From positions 2,232,001 through 2,296,000 of the forward strand of contig JADNRZ010000004.1 in NCBI GenBank assembly GCA_015501605.1: 64,000 nt of DNA, in the 5' to 3' direction. The translations under genes and the position numbers were made by a program. Below are positions 22,473 through 33,468 of this stretch, in pieces. The stretch's first letter is position 1. Each line of letters begins with the position of its first letter. The notes under the pieces are model-generated. The model did no database searches and had not been told where the DNA came from. It saw only the letters and a program-made list of their open reading frames with translations. Origin of the DNA: Panaeolus papilionaceus (Eukaryota; Basidiomycota; Agaricomycetes; Agaricales).

Positions 22473-24673
22473 GGGATATCGATGACAAGGCCAAGGAGAA
22501 TCCTACACATTTGATCATGCTCCTTTCCTGATACACGGGAGAGGCTAGTGATACCCTTGAAGAAGTGCCAAACGTTGTGGTTTGGTGGCATACGTCGGCA
22601 TCGCGCATCGATTTCCGCAGCACCACATGCGTCTGTAACCCATTTTATGACATGTTTGACAATGCCCTGGTAGAGTTGATGTAAGACATCAGGAGTGATT
22701 GAACGGTAGGGATGAGAATAAGGTAGATTCAGCCAAAACGGCTGAGAAACAGGTTTGATACCAGTTGTCTGGCATGTCTGGAGAAATTGCCCAGGGTCGT
22801 CATCAAAAGAATCAAGGGCGGCAAGGACTTTGTCAAGATCTCGCATTTCTGTTGTTCCTGAAGGTATGAAATCGCCAAATGATGCATTAGGTGTGTCGCA
22901 TTCTGGACACTGACCAGTGTAAGTGCAGGTAACAAGGACCTGCTCAGGGTAATCACCGACAAAGCAGGCAAAAATTGGATGACCTCGATGTGTTGCTCCA
23001 TCACCACTCGTTAGCATGACACCATCCCGACCAGGCTTCTCCAAAGGCTGTAATATTTTTCCCATGCAGGCATGATAAAGATTAGCAAGAAGGCGTCGTC
23101 GAGCTGCTTTGTTGGTTTCACTCTCAAGGCGGGTGGTTGGAAGATAGCCTAAAAGGACATATGCGCGTTTTGATGGCTTGCGACGGATTTCCTTTGGTAT
23201 GTTGCCAATTGTAAGATATACGGGGTATGCACTTTTATTGCCAAATAATGTAAGCTGTGTCTTGTCAGTGGATATGATAACAGGAATAATGGTTCCTCCT
23301 TCGTTGTCCTTGTCAAGTTGTTTCTATATTAGGCGTGTGAATAGATGGCGCGTTGAACAGTCTTGGAACATAGTCTCTCACCTGAGTCGACCACCACCAC
23401 TTTCCTGTATGCATATCATGGTAAATGCGTGTTGACATGGTTGTATCTGTGTAGTGCATCTCAGGCTTGAAGACCAGATATGGTGCGAACTCTGGATTGG
23501 AATACAGTGCTTTGACACACTCCATTGCATCACGAAAGTATACCTCGCACACCTCACTTCCGACAAGGACTTCGTGACGCTCAAATCGTGGTCGCCTGGC
23601 AGGAAGATCATCAATGATTTTGTTGAGTTCTGTTGTATTCGAGAATGAAAGGCCCAAGGACTCTTTGATCTGACAGTATCACAGATCAGGTATGATTAAA
23701 GTATAACAACGTGAATGTGGACTCACTCCTCTGATTTTCATTAGCTTGTCGAAAGCTGTTGATCCCAGGCCTCGTAATTTGGCCCATTTAGCAAGCTCCC
23801 ATTCCTGTTGTGTCGAAAATGGTGCATAGGGATTTTTGCATGTGTCAGACCCCATCGCTTTTCTGTACTTGTGATGTTCATTGACTGACACTTGGGTGTA
23901 GATGCGACCTGCTGATCGAGATGGGTAATCCACAATATGAGGCTTTCGTTGAAGGCCTTGTTCTACTTCAGGATGATTGTGCATTGCCTCAGAGGTTGGA
24001 GTGCTCTCCTGTGGCTCGGGAGCATGATCGTCACAGTGATTGTGCTCTGCTGTGCTGTTCGGCCTCTCTACCTCCAGGTGCTGCTCCATGTCTATCTCGA
24101 GAGCTGTCTCCAGCTCATCTTCTTCATCCTGCTCGTCCATAGGACTGCTTTCGCCAGAATTATCAAGATCCCCAGTGTTGTATCCTTCGTAATCGCCAAA
24201 GTAATCGCCAGTTGGGTCTATTGACATCCTGAAATCTGTGTCTCCATCTACCTGTGGTGGTGGTGTTTCGCTAGACATGTTTGTGTCGTTGGTAACCTGA
24301 GGTGATGCCTTTCTATGTTTTCGCCTTTTGGCCCGGGGGGTTGATGCCACTTCAGTATCAGGCTGATGACATTTACGGTTTAAGCTCTGACGCTTATGGC
24401 TACGCAGACCTCTGCGCTTAAAGATTTTACCACAACCACATTGAGTGTATGAAGAACTATGTTTCAAAATGGGGCGAGTCTCCTCGGAGTCCATCTGTGC
24501 TGTCCTGGTCAGGTGTGCGGAGTATGTATGCTTCAACTAAACTCACGTCAGTGTCTGACTTGTGAGTATTTATGTATATTTTTCCTGCTTAATTTATTCC
24601 TCTCACACTGTTTTTACTTGCTAAACCTGCAACGTCACTCCCCTTTTTACCGTTCATCTCTCTCCTGTCTGAC

Positions 24674-27082
24674 ATGCCCAAAGACCCAACAAAGAAACCC
24701 TCGCGGCCTCGAAAGGATCAGGAAGTTCAACAACCCATGAGCAAGAAAGCGAAGAAAAAGGATGCCAAGGATGCACACAAGGGCAAAGATACAACCCAAC
24801 AGTTAGAGGACAGGTCAGACATAGAACAACCCGAGGACCAGGTGGATGACAATGTCCAGGGACGTCGTCGTAGTAAGTTTTACCTGTGGTTAAGCATGCT
24901 CTTTGTTCCACTTATACTAATGTATTTGTCGTTCTTTTTGTAGGTGGCAGAAAAAAGAACACATCCAGCAGCAACAACTCGGCGGCAGGACCTCTGAGTC
25001 AGGATAAACCTGTTGATAAAGGAGCACACAAGCGAGCTGGGACAACATCTTTGGACTCCACCGAGGCGCCTCAGCCTAAAAAGCCATGTATGAAGCGTAT
25101 GTAATACAACTTTTTTTTTGAAACTGTCACAGACTCACGCATTTTCATTTTCTTTAGCTAAACGTTGCCCTCCTGCACTTATTCTGGATACTGATGACGA
25201 AGAATTATCAGACACCAATGGCACCGGCAACGACTCTCAAGGTGGCGAAAATGAGGACCGCCCTTGTGCTGATGATGTCGATGATCTCGTTTCCCTGGAC
25301 TCAAGTAGGTTAAAAAAGATGCTTGCATCTGAGGTGCGTTGTTTAACACATGGATTGATATTTCAATAGGAGATTAATAAATTCTACACAACAGAGACCT
25401 GCTTGGTCGTCATCCACTGGGTTTGCAAACTCAGACGCTAAGGGCAAGGGGAAACCAAGGATCCCCAAGCCTAACGTTGCTGACACTACAAATACGACGC
25501 CTGTATCTAATAAGTCTGAGAGCGACAACCAAGGCCCTTCCTTCCATGTTGATGCGTCAGGAGCACCCTCCACTGGTGACTATTATGTATCATCAGAGAC
25601 TGGCGAGCAGCTGGTCTCTTCATCTGAATCAGACACCTCCAGCTCTGAATTAGAGCCTGGGTCAGAGGACTTGGATTCTGAGGTCAGCATCAAACTTGAA
25701 GATAAAGCAGCATTGTCAAAGAAGGTGTGTTGTATTTTCTCATATGGTTCTATGTCTATTTTACTGACATGTCGTTGTTGATAGCATAGCAAGCATGCGA
25801 AGGCTCGCCTTCAGGAGGTGGGTGTCTCTTCCAAGTCAACAAATTGATTATATTTCGCTCATAAATGGAACATCTCTCCACTAGGTCCCGAAATTCCAAG
25901 AATCCCAACAGCCCACAAAGCGGAACAAGTCGGGTGGCATGTTGGACCATGGAGACCCCAACCATGGATGGCCGCAAGCCGCCCATTACACGCCACATGA
26001 GCACTATGGTCATGTTATTTCACTTACAAAGCAGCCACCCCCTTTGAAGCGTGTCATCCAGAGCGCTATCGATAGAGTTGTTGCTGATGTGTTATTTGAA
26101 ACAGCTTATCCCTCCATCAAATCCCAAAATGAAGACCTCAGGTCTATCCTTCTGGAATGCGCAAAAGCGGAAAAGGAACAGGAAATCGCTCGTCGCATCA
26201 AACGTGACCCGGTGTTGGTTTCCGAAATTAATCGCGTGGTACGTCCATTATCCAAATATTGTCCATCGAGCAGTCATGATGACATGTTACAATGTATGTA
26301 GCTCACACAGCGAATTGCGAATGTCCGATCGACTGCTAAGAAGTCAATTGGTCCTAGTGTCGCTAACTTGTACGGCTTATTGGGTAGAACAGCGGCTGAT
26401 ATCAGAAGCCGTGTAGCTACTCATGTGTCGAAGGTTGACTACATCTATCCACGGGTAACATATTTCGCAGCTTGAGTTCCTTGCAACGTGTCTGACCTGT
26501 ACGTAGGATACTGCTAACAGGACCATTCGTAACAAGCCATTTAATCACCCTGCTATACTCGCAGGGCTTCGTGATCCATGCTTTAGTGGAAAGCACCAAA
26601 CAGTATTCGAAAAATATGCCGATCACTTTCCGACAGGCCCTTGCGGTCTCGAAATTCCGATTCCAATGTTATCACTAGTTGCTACAGTGGTGCGCAGATT
26701 TTTCTCGTGTGTGGGTAGGATGAGTCGGTTAATCAAATTCAAATTTCCAGGTTCATTCATCCCTAGATGAATGGTCGACTGGGTCCTTTGTTCGATCCAA
26801 ATTTGACGCGGAAAAGTACGATAGTACTTACAAGGGCCACGTTGAATTCCTGGAGAACCAAGAGAAGAACAGCCCTGCTCGGTTTCATGCGCTTATGGCG
26901 AGCATTTACCAGGAAGTAATGTACGTGCAGCTCGCTCCTAGGCGCTCATATTGAACTCATTACTCATCTCACATCCATTGGCCTCTAGTCCTAGGCAGGT
27001 TCAGGCTTCGAGTGCCATTGCGGCAAAAGCAACAGAGCTATTAGATTGGGACTACATCCCTCCAGCCGAATCGGGGTCTTAG
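24674..27082 (+). CDS. Plavaka-associated companion protein, DUF6532-like
   Basis: A multi-exon gene transcribed divergently from the Plavaka transposase. It starts MPKDPTKKPSRPRKDQ and has a long lysine-rich, then acidic, probably disordered N-terminal half (SSESDTSSSELEPGSEDLDS). A folded C-terminal domain follows: HPAILAGLRDPCFSGKHQ, IPIPMLSLVATVVHSSLDEW and YKGHVEFLEN, ending in AESGS. These blocks resemble, from memory, the DUF6532 family abundant in Agaricomycetes. Exons can be joined without a stop (donors and acceptors at about 24871, 24944, 26237, 26303, 26455, 26508, 26922 and 26990), so unlike its partner this gene may be intact. Function is unknown. A DNA-binding or accessory role in transposition is inference. 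Confidence 0.7.
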
Positions 27083-27499
27083 ATCAGGTTTTGCAAACGT
27101 ACCTAGCCTTAACATGCTGGCCACACATATCGCAGACTCAAATATCGATATTGATTTATATGTAGATGGATAATGTCGATCATGTTTTAGACTCAGGCTA
27201 TACTTACACTACATTTGACCTCTTAGTTATCACCCCACCTCATTAGTTACTATACTCCTAGATAAATATAATCCTTTTGTGAATAACTACTAAACTGAGC
27301 GAAGTCAAACACGATATTAATCAACATAATTTGAATATATAAGCTCAAAAATGAACAATAATATGCACTATTCACCGAATGTTTGGCGAGATGGCTGTCA
27401 AAATTCCTACACATTCACCTACAATCCGCTATAATTTGGCAACATCACTCTCCATGATTCGACACTTTTTTTTTACACAATTAATTGGTTGAGAATAGC

Positions 27500-27843
27500 G
27501 GCAAGTGCAATAATCGGCTTAATTCTCGTCGTTTTTCCACCTTTCCCCATAATCAGAGACATTAAGCCGAATTAGCGTCGAATGATGCGAATAGCATTTT
27601 CCTGATGTACAGAATGACAGAGACATCGTCCCCCACCATCTCGCCCTTTTCAACGGTGCGGATCATCCGCATCATATGCTCATCATTTAAATATAGCACA
27701 GTGTCAACCGTTGTATTTGGAAATATCATTAAACCCTGCTTACAGCAGTTCTCAAAAATAATCAGATTCGTGAATAACGGTGAATTCAATTTCGCCTGCG
27801 TCCCAAAAAGGTAATCGATTTGCGTCTTCCCAGAGACCCACAT
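27500..27843 (-). pseudogene. 5' fragment of an AIG1/IRG-like GTPase gene
   Basis: On minus it reads VEKGEMVGDDVSVIL followed by a donor, matching the N-terminal exon of the intact copy (LKEGEKVGDDVSVIV). After a short interval comes LIMGKGGKTT, a shortened P-loop where the family has GPTGTGKS. The 3' splice site before it reads AA rather than AG (CTTAAT). No downstream GTPase exons follow, because the sequence runs into the Plavaka region. It shares orientation with the 15465-16795 copy, so it may be a truncated tandem neighbour or the 5' part cut off by the insertion. Confidence 0.6.
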
Positions 27844-29263
27844 CTTGCTCTTTTACCATTGTCACCATCCTTCGTGTGCTGTCAGTGCTGATATTGGGAG
27901 TTAATTGAAGAATTAGTATAAATCTCAAGGGTTGTGCATTGCAGCTGTCAAACTCTGCTGGGAGTCTCTGTATCTCATTTCGCTCATGAGTCGCGCTAGT
28001 CTAGTTATACTGATAGTGCCACCTATTTGGCGAGATTGTCCCTGATGCGAAATTGAGAAGTAATTAGCTGTGGATAAGGCTACTGGAGACGGGAGGATGA
28101 AGGTAACAGAGCAAGCTCTGGGACGACGTCATGGAATTATCAGATGCGCGAGCACCAATTATCTTTTTGGGACGCCCGTCGCCAGCTGAATCAAACTCAC
28201 CAATCTCATTATTTTCGAGAACTGCTGTAACTAACCAACTGACAATTGCTGTCGGAATCTGTGGATAAGATCGCTCCACGTCACTCGGGTCTTAACACCG
28301 TCTCACTAACCAGTCGGGTCAATGCGGTTTGCAGGCTGTTTTGGACCTATTGCTAGGTGAAATTTTTTCAAGACACATAAATTATGAAAGAAATCCCGAT
28401 TCCTCTGTCTGCAGAAGATTTCAAATACCGTGTTATAAGGTCCCGAAATTCATGAAAACCGATTTATCATAGCCAAACGAGTGGTGTGCAATGATAGCAG
28501 CCAGTGGTCGTCCGAAGTCAAAATTTTTAGACAGGAAGGACATGTTTCGAGCCAAAGAGTTAGTATTAAATGGGCTGTGCGGTAGATACAGATATTATCG
28601 TTCAATTTTTTAACTGCAAAAGATGTGACATATCTAGTGTCATCCCGACCGGCATATTATTTCCTACCTCAAATTTGTTAAGGAAGGACTTACTTGAAGC
28701 ATATAGCACAAGAAATGCCAGTGCCTTTTCGATGTCAGCGATCGACACCACCACCAGCACTAGACATAAGAAGAGCGCCCTATAAAGGTAGACCCCTGGA
28801 GAACTTGTAGTCAACATTTTAATGCAACAACAGGGTAGGTGCTGCTGAGGGGTATGGGAAGTGATCCTAGACGGCTACCGTGCGGGAAACCTAACTGTCA
28901 AGAAGCGCTCATGCGACGGGTAGATAGATACCTATGAATTTTTTGAAGAGCTCTCTCTCAATAATCTGTCATATATTATGGTCATGATAAATGGATGGGG
29001 CTGGATGGACCTCTAGACTCTTAATTATCGAGGTTATGAGTGCTCGCAAAAATAACTTTTTGCGGGTCTGTTAAGGTGTGGTTCGTCGAGTAGAGCATAA
29101 ATTGAATGGGCGGTAATACAATGCGATTTTTTTTGGGTTTAGAAAGCCCGTCTAAGCAAGATAAAGTACAACAACGAAGTAATATGAAACAATGAAAGAA
29201 AAGTGATAAATACAGCGTCACCCCGATAAAGGAGTAGTAGAGATGAAAAGTACACGATGAGAT
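27844..29263. other. intergenic, no clear gene; 3' flank of a GTPase at its right end
   Basis: Only short motif-free open frames are present. The segment from about 29130 resembles the 3' flank of the GTPase copy at 15465 (T-run, GGGTTT, then similar A-rich sequence), so it is probably duplicated 3' untranslated sequence. Confidence 0.5.
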
Positions 29264-30959
29264 TCAATCGTAAGAGTGTACAGGGGCGTTTTGACTAGTA
29301 CTAGGGCCACCATTCGCTGCATTGGCTGCATTGGCTGCATTCGCTACCTCGGTCATAAATTGATGAATATTGGGCAGAACCACCGGTGGGTCATATGCCA
29401 TTGGTACCTCCGGTATCGGCGTCAGCTTTGCAGGCTGGTCAGAGAAGTGAGTATTCTTCGCTGAAACATGCGAGGAGGAAGCATACCTTTCCACCGGTAA
29501 TCTCCTTCAGCTTTGCCAACCATCCCTCGAGCTTTGCCCTAAATCCACCTGCCTTTGGTTGGGAATCCGGGGTGGTATGGATCGTCGACGTCGACTCGGG
29601 CGATCCAGGTCGGTCTAATTCCTGGTGAACCCTATCTCTAAGTTTCTTGTATTCTGGAGAGTAGTCCTCCAGCTCTGAGGTCACCTCTTTAAGATCTTGC
29701 GTGATCTCAGTTTTTTGCTTCAAAAGTAAGCGATTAAGCTCCGCGTTCTGCATCCCTGCTGACTGCTTGATATCCTGCTCAACGACCTGGAGACTGACGT
29801 CCAGATTCTCATATCGCTCTGTCAGAACTTGGAAAGCTCTCTGACCCATATCCGTTTCTTTCATCCCTACGTCCTTTTCAAAAGCGAAAGCTGGGCCAGT
29901 GACCTGCGACGGTGGTCCAAGCGCCCTCAGGTTCTTCAATGCAGAGTCGAATGTGTTGTCGAATGTCTCAATTTTTGATCCTTGGGCGATGAAGTCCTAA
30001 GTTAAAACGTAAGATTAGACCTGTCGTCAATGACTGAGCGCTAACCATACATTCCAGTGTTTCTCTTTCAGAAGGTTGAAACGATGATTCGCGTGAGCCT
30101 TCAACCTAGGGTTCCACATCAGGTCCCACATCGTAGTAACCACCACCGTCCTGTTCGCAGCGTCAGTCCCGCATAACGCTTTGAAAATCTCCAAACTCTT
30201 CGTTTTACTGCGCGGCATGCGATTGTCACTGATGCGGTCCATGTAGAAGAGTCGATCTACGCTTTTGACACCGCTAATGATGAACAAAAAAGGGCGATGT
30301 CGCGGGTTAGTTCGGCGATGAGAAAATGCTGCGTCGGCCGGTAGAATGAACACTCACGTCTTCTTCATCCACTTTTTGATTTGCCCCAGGACCTGCATTT
30401 CTGATTTTCTCCGATCGGAAAGGCCAGGTGTGTCGACGAGGATGATGGGTTTTGTCGTATAGATGTTAAGGTGCTGGTGTTCCATTCGATACCCATCGAC
30501 TTCCTGCGTTCCCGAGTCCAGTCTGGCCTTCGCGAGGTCCTTTACCTTGGGCCCGTTGGTCGTTATTGAACCCAACATCTCTATGAACTTTGAAAAGAAG
30601 TGAAAGGACTTTACATTCAATCATCATGTACTGATGGTCGTGCGATAAGGCGACGTACGTTGCTCTTTCCTGTGCCGGTGGGTCCGATTAGACTGAGGGA
30701 GTGCGTTAGTAGGTTGTGAATCACGACTTCTATGTGGGGCGTACACAATCACAGAGACATCATCCCCCACTTTCTCGCCTTCTTTCAGGGCGCGAAGTTG
30801 CACTGATGGTGGATCTTTTAATGGGACATTCGGCTTTGGTGTCGAAGTTCGGGTTTCTGAAATTGGCGGTGTCGGACTTGAAGGTGCTCTTATGTGGGTT
30901 GACTGGTTGGGAGAGAACTCGGCGTCCATGGTGTCGGATTGCTTGTGGCAGCAAGGCAT
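29264..30959 (-). CDS. AIG1/IRG-like P-loop GTPase with coiled-coil tail (intact copy)
   Basis: Six exons chain in frame to about 460 aa: 30745-30959, 30659-30692, 30358-30587, 30051-30273, 29487-29996 and 29264-29434. G1 is IGPTGTGKSN, G3 is DTPG, and TTMWDLMW lies where AIG1/GIMAP-type proteins have their G4 region. A canonical NKxD is not visible. Residues about 235-400 are strongly helical and charged (RYENLDVSLQVVEQDIKQ), as in dynamin- or GIMAP-like tails. The C-terminus has an ANAANAANAANGG repeat. The start at 30959 (MPCCHKQSD) is one option. A second ATG 30 nt downstream (MDAEFS) is equally plausible. It probably binds GTP and oligomerises. The biological role in fungi is not established. 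Confidence 0.82.
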
Positions 30960-31979
30960 AAAAGGGCACATAAGTCGTCGCTCGTTCAAGGCAGATTTAG
31001 AATTGAGCTCTCACAGAAAATTTCGGTATACGAGGACGACAACGTCGTGACGATGTTGTGGACGATGATGAAGGGATACTACTTTGCTGTCTGGGTCCTT
31101 CCATGCGCCTGCCTGCAAGTTCAACACATGCCCTTGTTTGTTATCATGCACTGCATGAAGGACGTACGTCTTACGATCGTGTGGGAGTGTTTACCTATTT
31201 ATTGCACAATCCGATTGCAAACAACACTCTTCAGAAGGTTCAGATTATCAATCGCTGATACAAGACGGATGTCAGCTGCCTCGTTGTCGATTCGTTTATT
31301 GGGGTACTAACCCGGGATCAGAGTTGAATTGGACGCCTCGTTGTGTTTGTTTGTTGAACCTTTGATGCGTTGTGTGAAGACTCAGAAGAGATACACCAAG
31401 TTACGAGCACACTGTTCCACTGCGCTTGCGTACGTGCACATACGCGCAGTGCCAATGGACAGCCGATGTGTGGTCGTGGTGGTACAGTGAAAAGCTTGGG
31501 TAAGTCACATCGCTCCAACATGACTAGATTGGTCAAGCGGCCGATCCGAGTCCGGAGTCCGGACTGCACCCATTGACATTCGACATATAAGGCCGAAAAA
31601 ATCTCATGAAACAAATATGGAAACAAACACAGCATTCAGCATGGTCCAACATTTCTTTGAATTTATAGAACCAACTCTTTATCCATGAAAACAAACGCGC
31701 AATCGTCATGAACTTTCGGACAGGCGCCCTTGATTTTTTCTCTGCCTCGACTGGTCGGCGTGTTATCCATCATCGATCCTGCCGTGAGGATAGCCTTGCG
31801 GCTGGCCTGGTCCCTGACATGTGGCATCTGTATCATCAGGATCGTGGTGAATATGTCCTCAAGAAGCACTGCCACCTATTTTTAGGACGACCAGAAAAAC
31901 CCACACGCGATGCTGCCTTGACTCACTTGCCTTTCTACCACCGCCTCATTTCGTCCTGACCATCAGCGTCTCTTGAACA
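30960..31979. other. intergenic between divergent GTPase genes
   Basis: No supportable gene. This 1-kb region separates the minus-strand GTPase (start about 30959) from the plus-strand GTPase (start 31980), so it probably holds both promoters. Short open frames here lack motifs. Confidence 0.5.
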
Positions 31980-33244
31980 ATGTCTGATAACGTAGGCGAC
32001 GTTTCCTAAATCCTATACTCATTGCTCAAGTGTCTTTCCATGCAGGCTGACCGACCCGTCTCTGCGCATGCTTCTGACGATGATCTTCCATACACCACGA
32101 GGTACGTGTTTAGTCTACGCTGATTATCACCCCTCCTGTGCATAAGCGCTGTCGTCTGAATCGGTCGCTAATATCGCGAAATATAGAAAGCCAGTTGATG
32201 AACCAAGCAATATTGACATCTCATTCACCGAAAAGGACGAGATCTATAGGCAATTGGTGAAGGATACATCGAGCGCCAAGGTGATTGAGGATAAGGACAT
32301 CAGCCCTAATGACATTATTATCATGTGAGGCGCTCATTCTGGATGATGAAATTCGATCACTTACATCTTTATGAAGGGTACTGGGGCCAACGGGAACGGG
32401 AAAAACATCGGTGAGCTACGTTGTTATGAGATTGCGAGTTAAGCGCTGACAACATTCCAGTTCATCAGAGGAGCTGTCGGGAATGGAACGACAGAAGAAG
32501 AGGACCAGAAGCTTGGGCTACACGTTGGGCACCGTCTGGACTCCAAAACGAATAAGGTTACCTGTATTAAGATCCCCATCCCCACCACCCAGCAGAATTT
32601 CGTCCTCGTTGATACCCCAGGATTTGATGATGGTGCGAAATCAGATGCTAAGGTTCTTGAAGGTATCGCAGAATGGTTGAAGTATACGTGAGTATTTTGT
32701 CCTATCTGTTAAATCGCACAGTCTATTCATTCATTTTCTTAGATACAAGCGCAAGGTCTGTCTCAGTGGAATCATCTATCTCCATCGCATCAACGATATC
32801 CGTCTTGATACCGGTGTCCAAAACACTCTCACCCTCTTCCAACGCATCTGTGGAGGCTTCGTCTTCAACCGCATCAACCTCGTCACCACCATGTGGAACG
32901 AAGTTCCCCTGGAACGAGGCGTGACTAAGGAGAATCAACTTATCGAATCTAAGTACTGGCAACCCATGACTCGTCGTGACGAAGGACGACGAGGCGCGTT
33001 CGTCACCAGATTCGACATGACGACCGTGGAGAAGGCTAGGGAGACCGCCCTGGAGGCTATGTGGAAGTTGGCTAAACGCGCTGATAGGAAGATGGTGCTC
33101 CTTCTCCAGCAGGAGCTCGTCGACGACAAGAAGACTCTCCCCAAGACGCAAGCCGGTCAAATGACCTACTCCGTGTGGTCTGGAGCATTGTTCAGGGCGA
33201 AGGAATTCTTCAGTGGCAAGGATAAGGACGAGCCCAAGGAGTAG
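31980..33244 (+). CDS. AIG1-like P-loop GTPase, short form
   Basis: Six exons chain in frame to 322 aa: 31980-31991, 32046-32101, 32187-32324, 32377-32410, 32461-32687 and 32743-33244. G1 is LGPTGTGKTS, G3 is DTPGFDDG, and INLVTTMWNEV is the strand before the G4 position. It shares the fold and the exon break just after the P-loop with the copy at 29264-30959. It lacks the long coiled coil and instead ends in a basic helix followed by an acidic KDKDEPKE tail. The first exon codes only four residues (MSDN). It is the most diverged of the five copies here, so it probably represents an older subfamily next to a recently expanding one. Confidence 0.85.
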
Positions 33245-33468
33245 AGGATACTCTGCGATGAACACACTTTTTTTCTCTTCAAATTGTATCTTTCTCTTCA
33301 TTGTGCTTTTAAATACCCGCCCCTCGTGTTTTGTAGTACCATTAATGTCCTGTAGACGACGTCTTGTACCATTTGAATCGTGACGATAAGATTATGAACA
33401 TTGTGTTACCCGCTTGATCAAAGTGTGACAGCACTGATACAGCAACAACTTAAACGACGACGACCATC

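Larger units (their letters stand above)
17055..24494 (-). pseudogene. Plavaka transposase, interrupted by hAT and a nonsense codon
   Basis: Transposase of the Plavaka group (En/Spm-like DDE enzymes described from fungi). The N-terminal exon from ATG 24494 has a zinc-finger-like CGCGKIFKRRGLRSHKRQ, then an acidic stretch and NPYAPFSTQQEWELAKWAKL. Central exons carry TSGDGATHRGHPIFACFVGDY and CPECDTP, then QPFWLNLPYSH and ITPDVLHQLYQGIVKH. The C-terminal exon holds LFGTTDNVNTEYTERLHIDL and SVHLFPKFGPVAP. Besides the 4.2-kb hAT insertion, a TAG at 18186-18188 replaces the Gln expected after YLA, so this copy should be inactive even without the insertion. Family assignment rests on motif recognition. 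Minor exon limits are not resolved. Confidence 0.82.
17055..27082. mobile_element. Plavaka-type DNA transposon core, with nested hAT insertion
   Basis: The span is defined by its two coding units: a minus-strand Plavaka transposase (17055-24494) and a divergent plus-strand companion (24674-27082), sharing a roughly 180-bp promoter region. A hAT element (18270-22472) splits the transposase. Removing the hAT and one copy of its 8-bp target duplication restores the reading frame across the junction (VIDIP-LPGGG). True termini lie outside this core. I looked for CACTA/TAGTG-type inverted ends in 16.8-17.05 kb and 27.1-28.0 kb and could not identify them, so the borders are minimum estimates. GTPase remnants flank both sides. 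Confidence 0.75.

Noticed and set aside
16830..28020. CACTA/TAGTG-type termini for the Plavaka element
   Set aside because: Isolated TAGTG-like words occur (for example near 28012), but I found no matching inverted partner near 16.8-17.05 kb and no target duplication.
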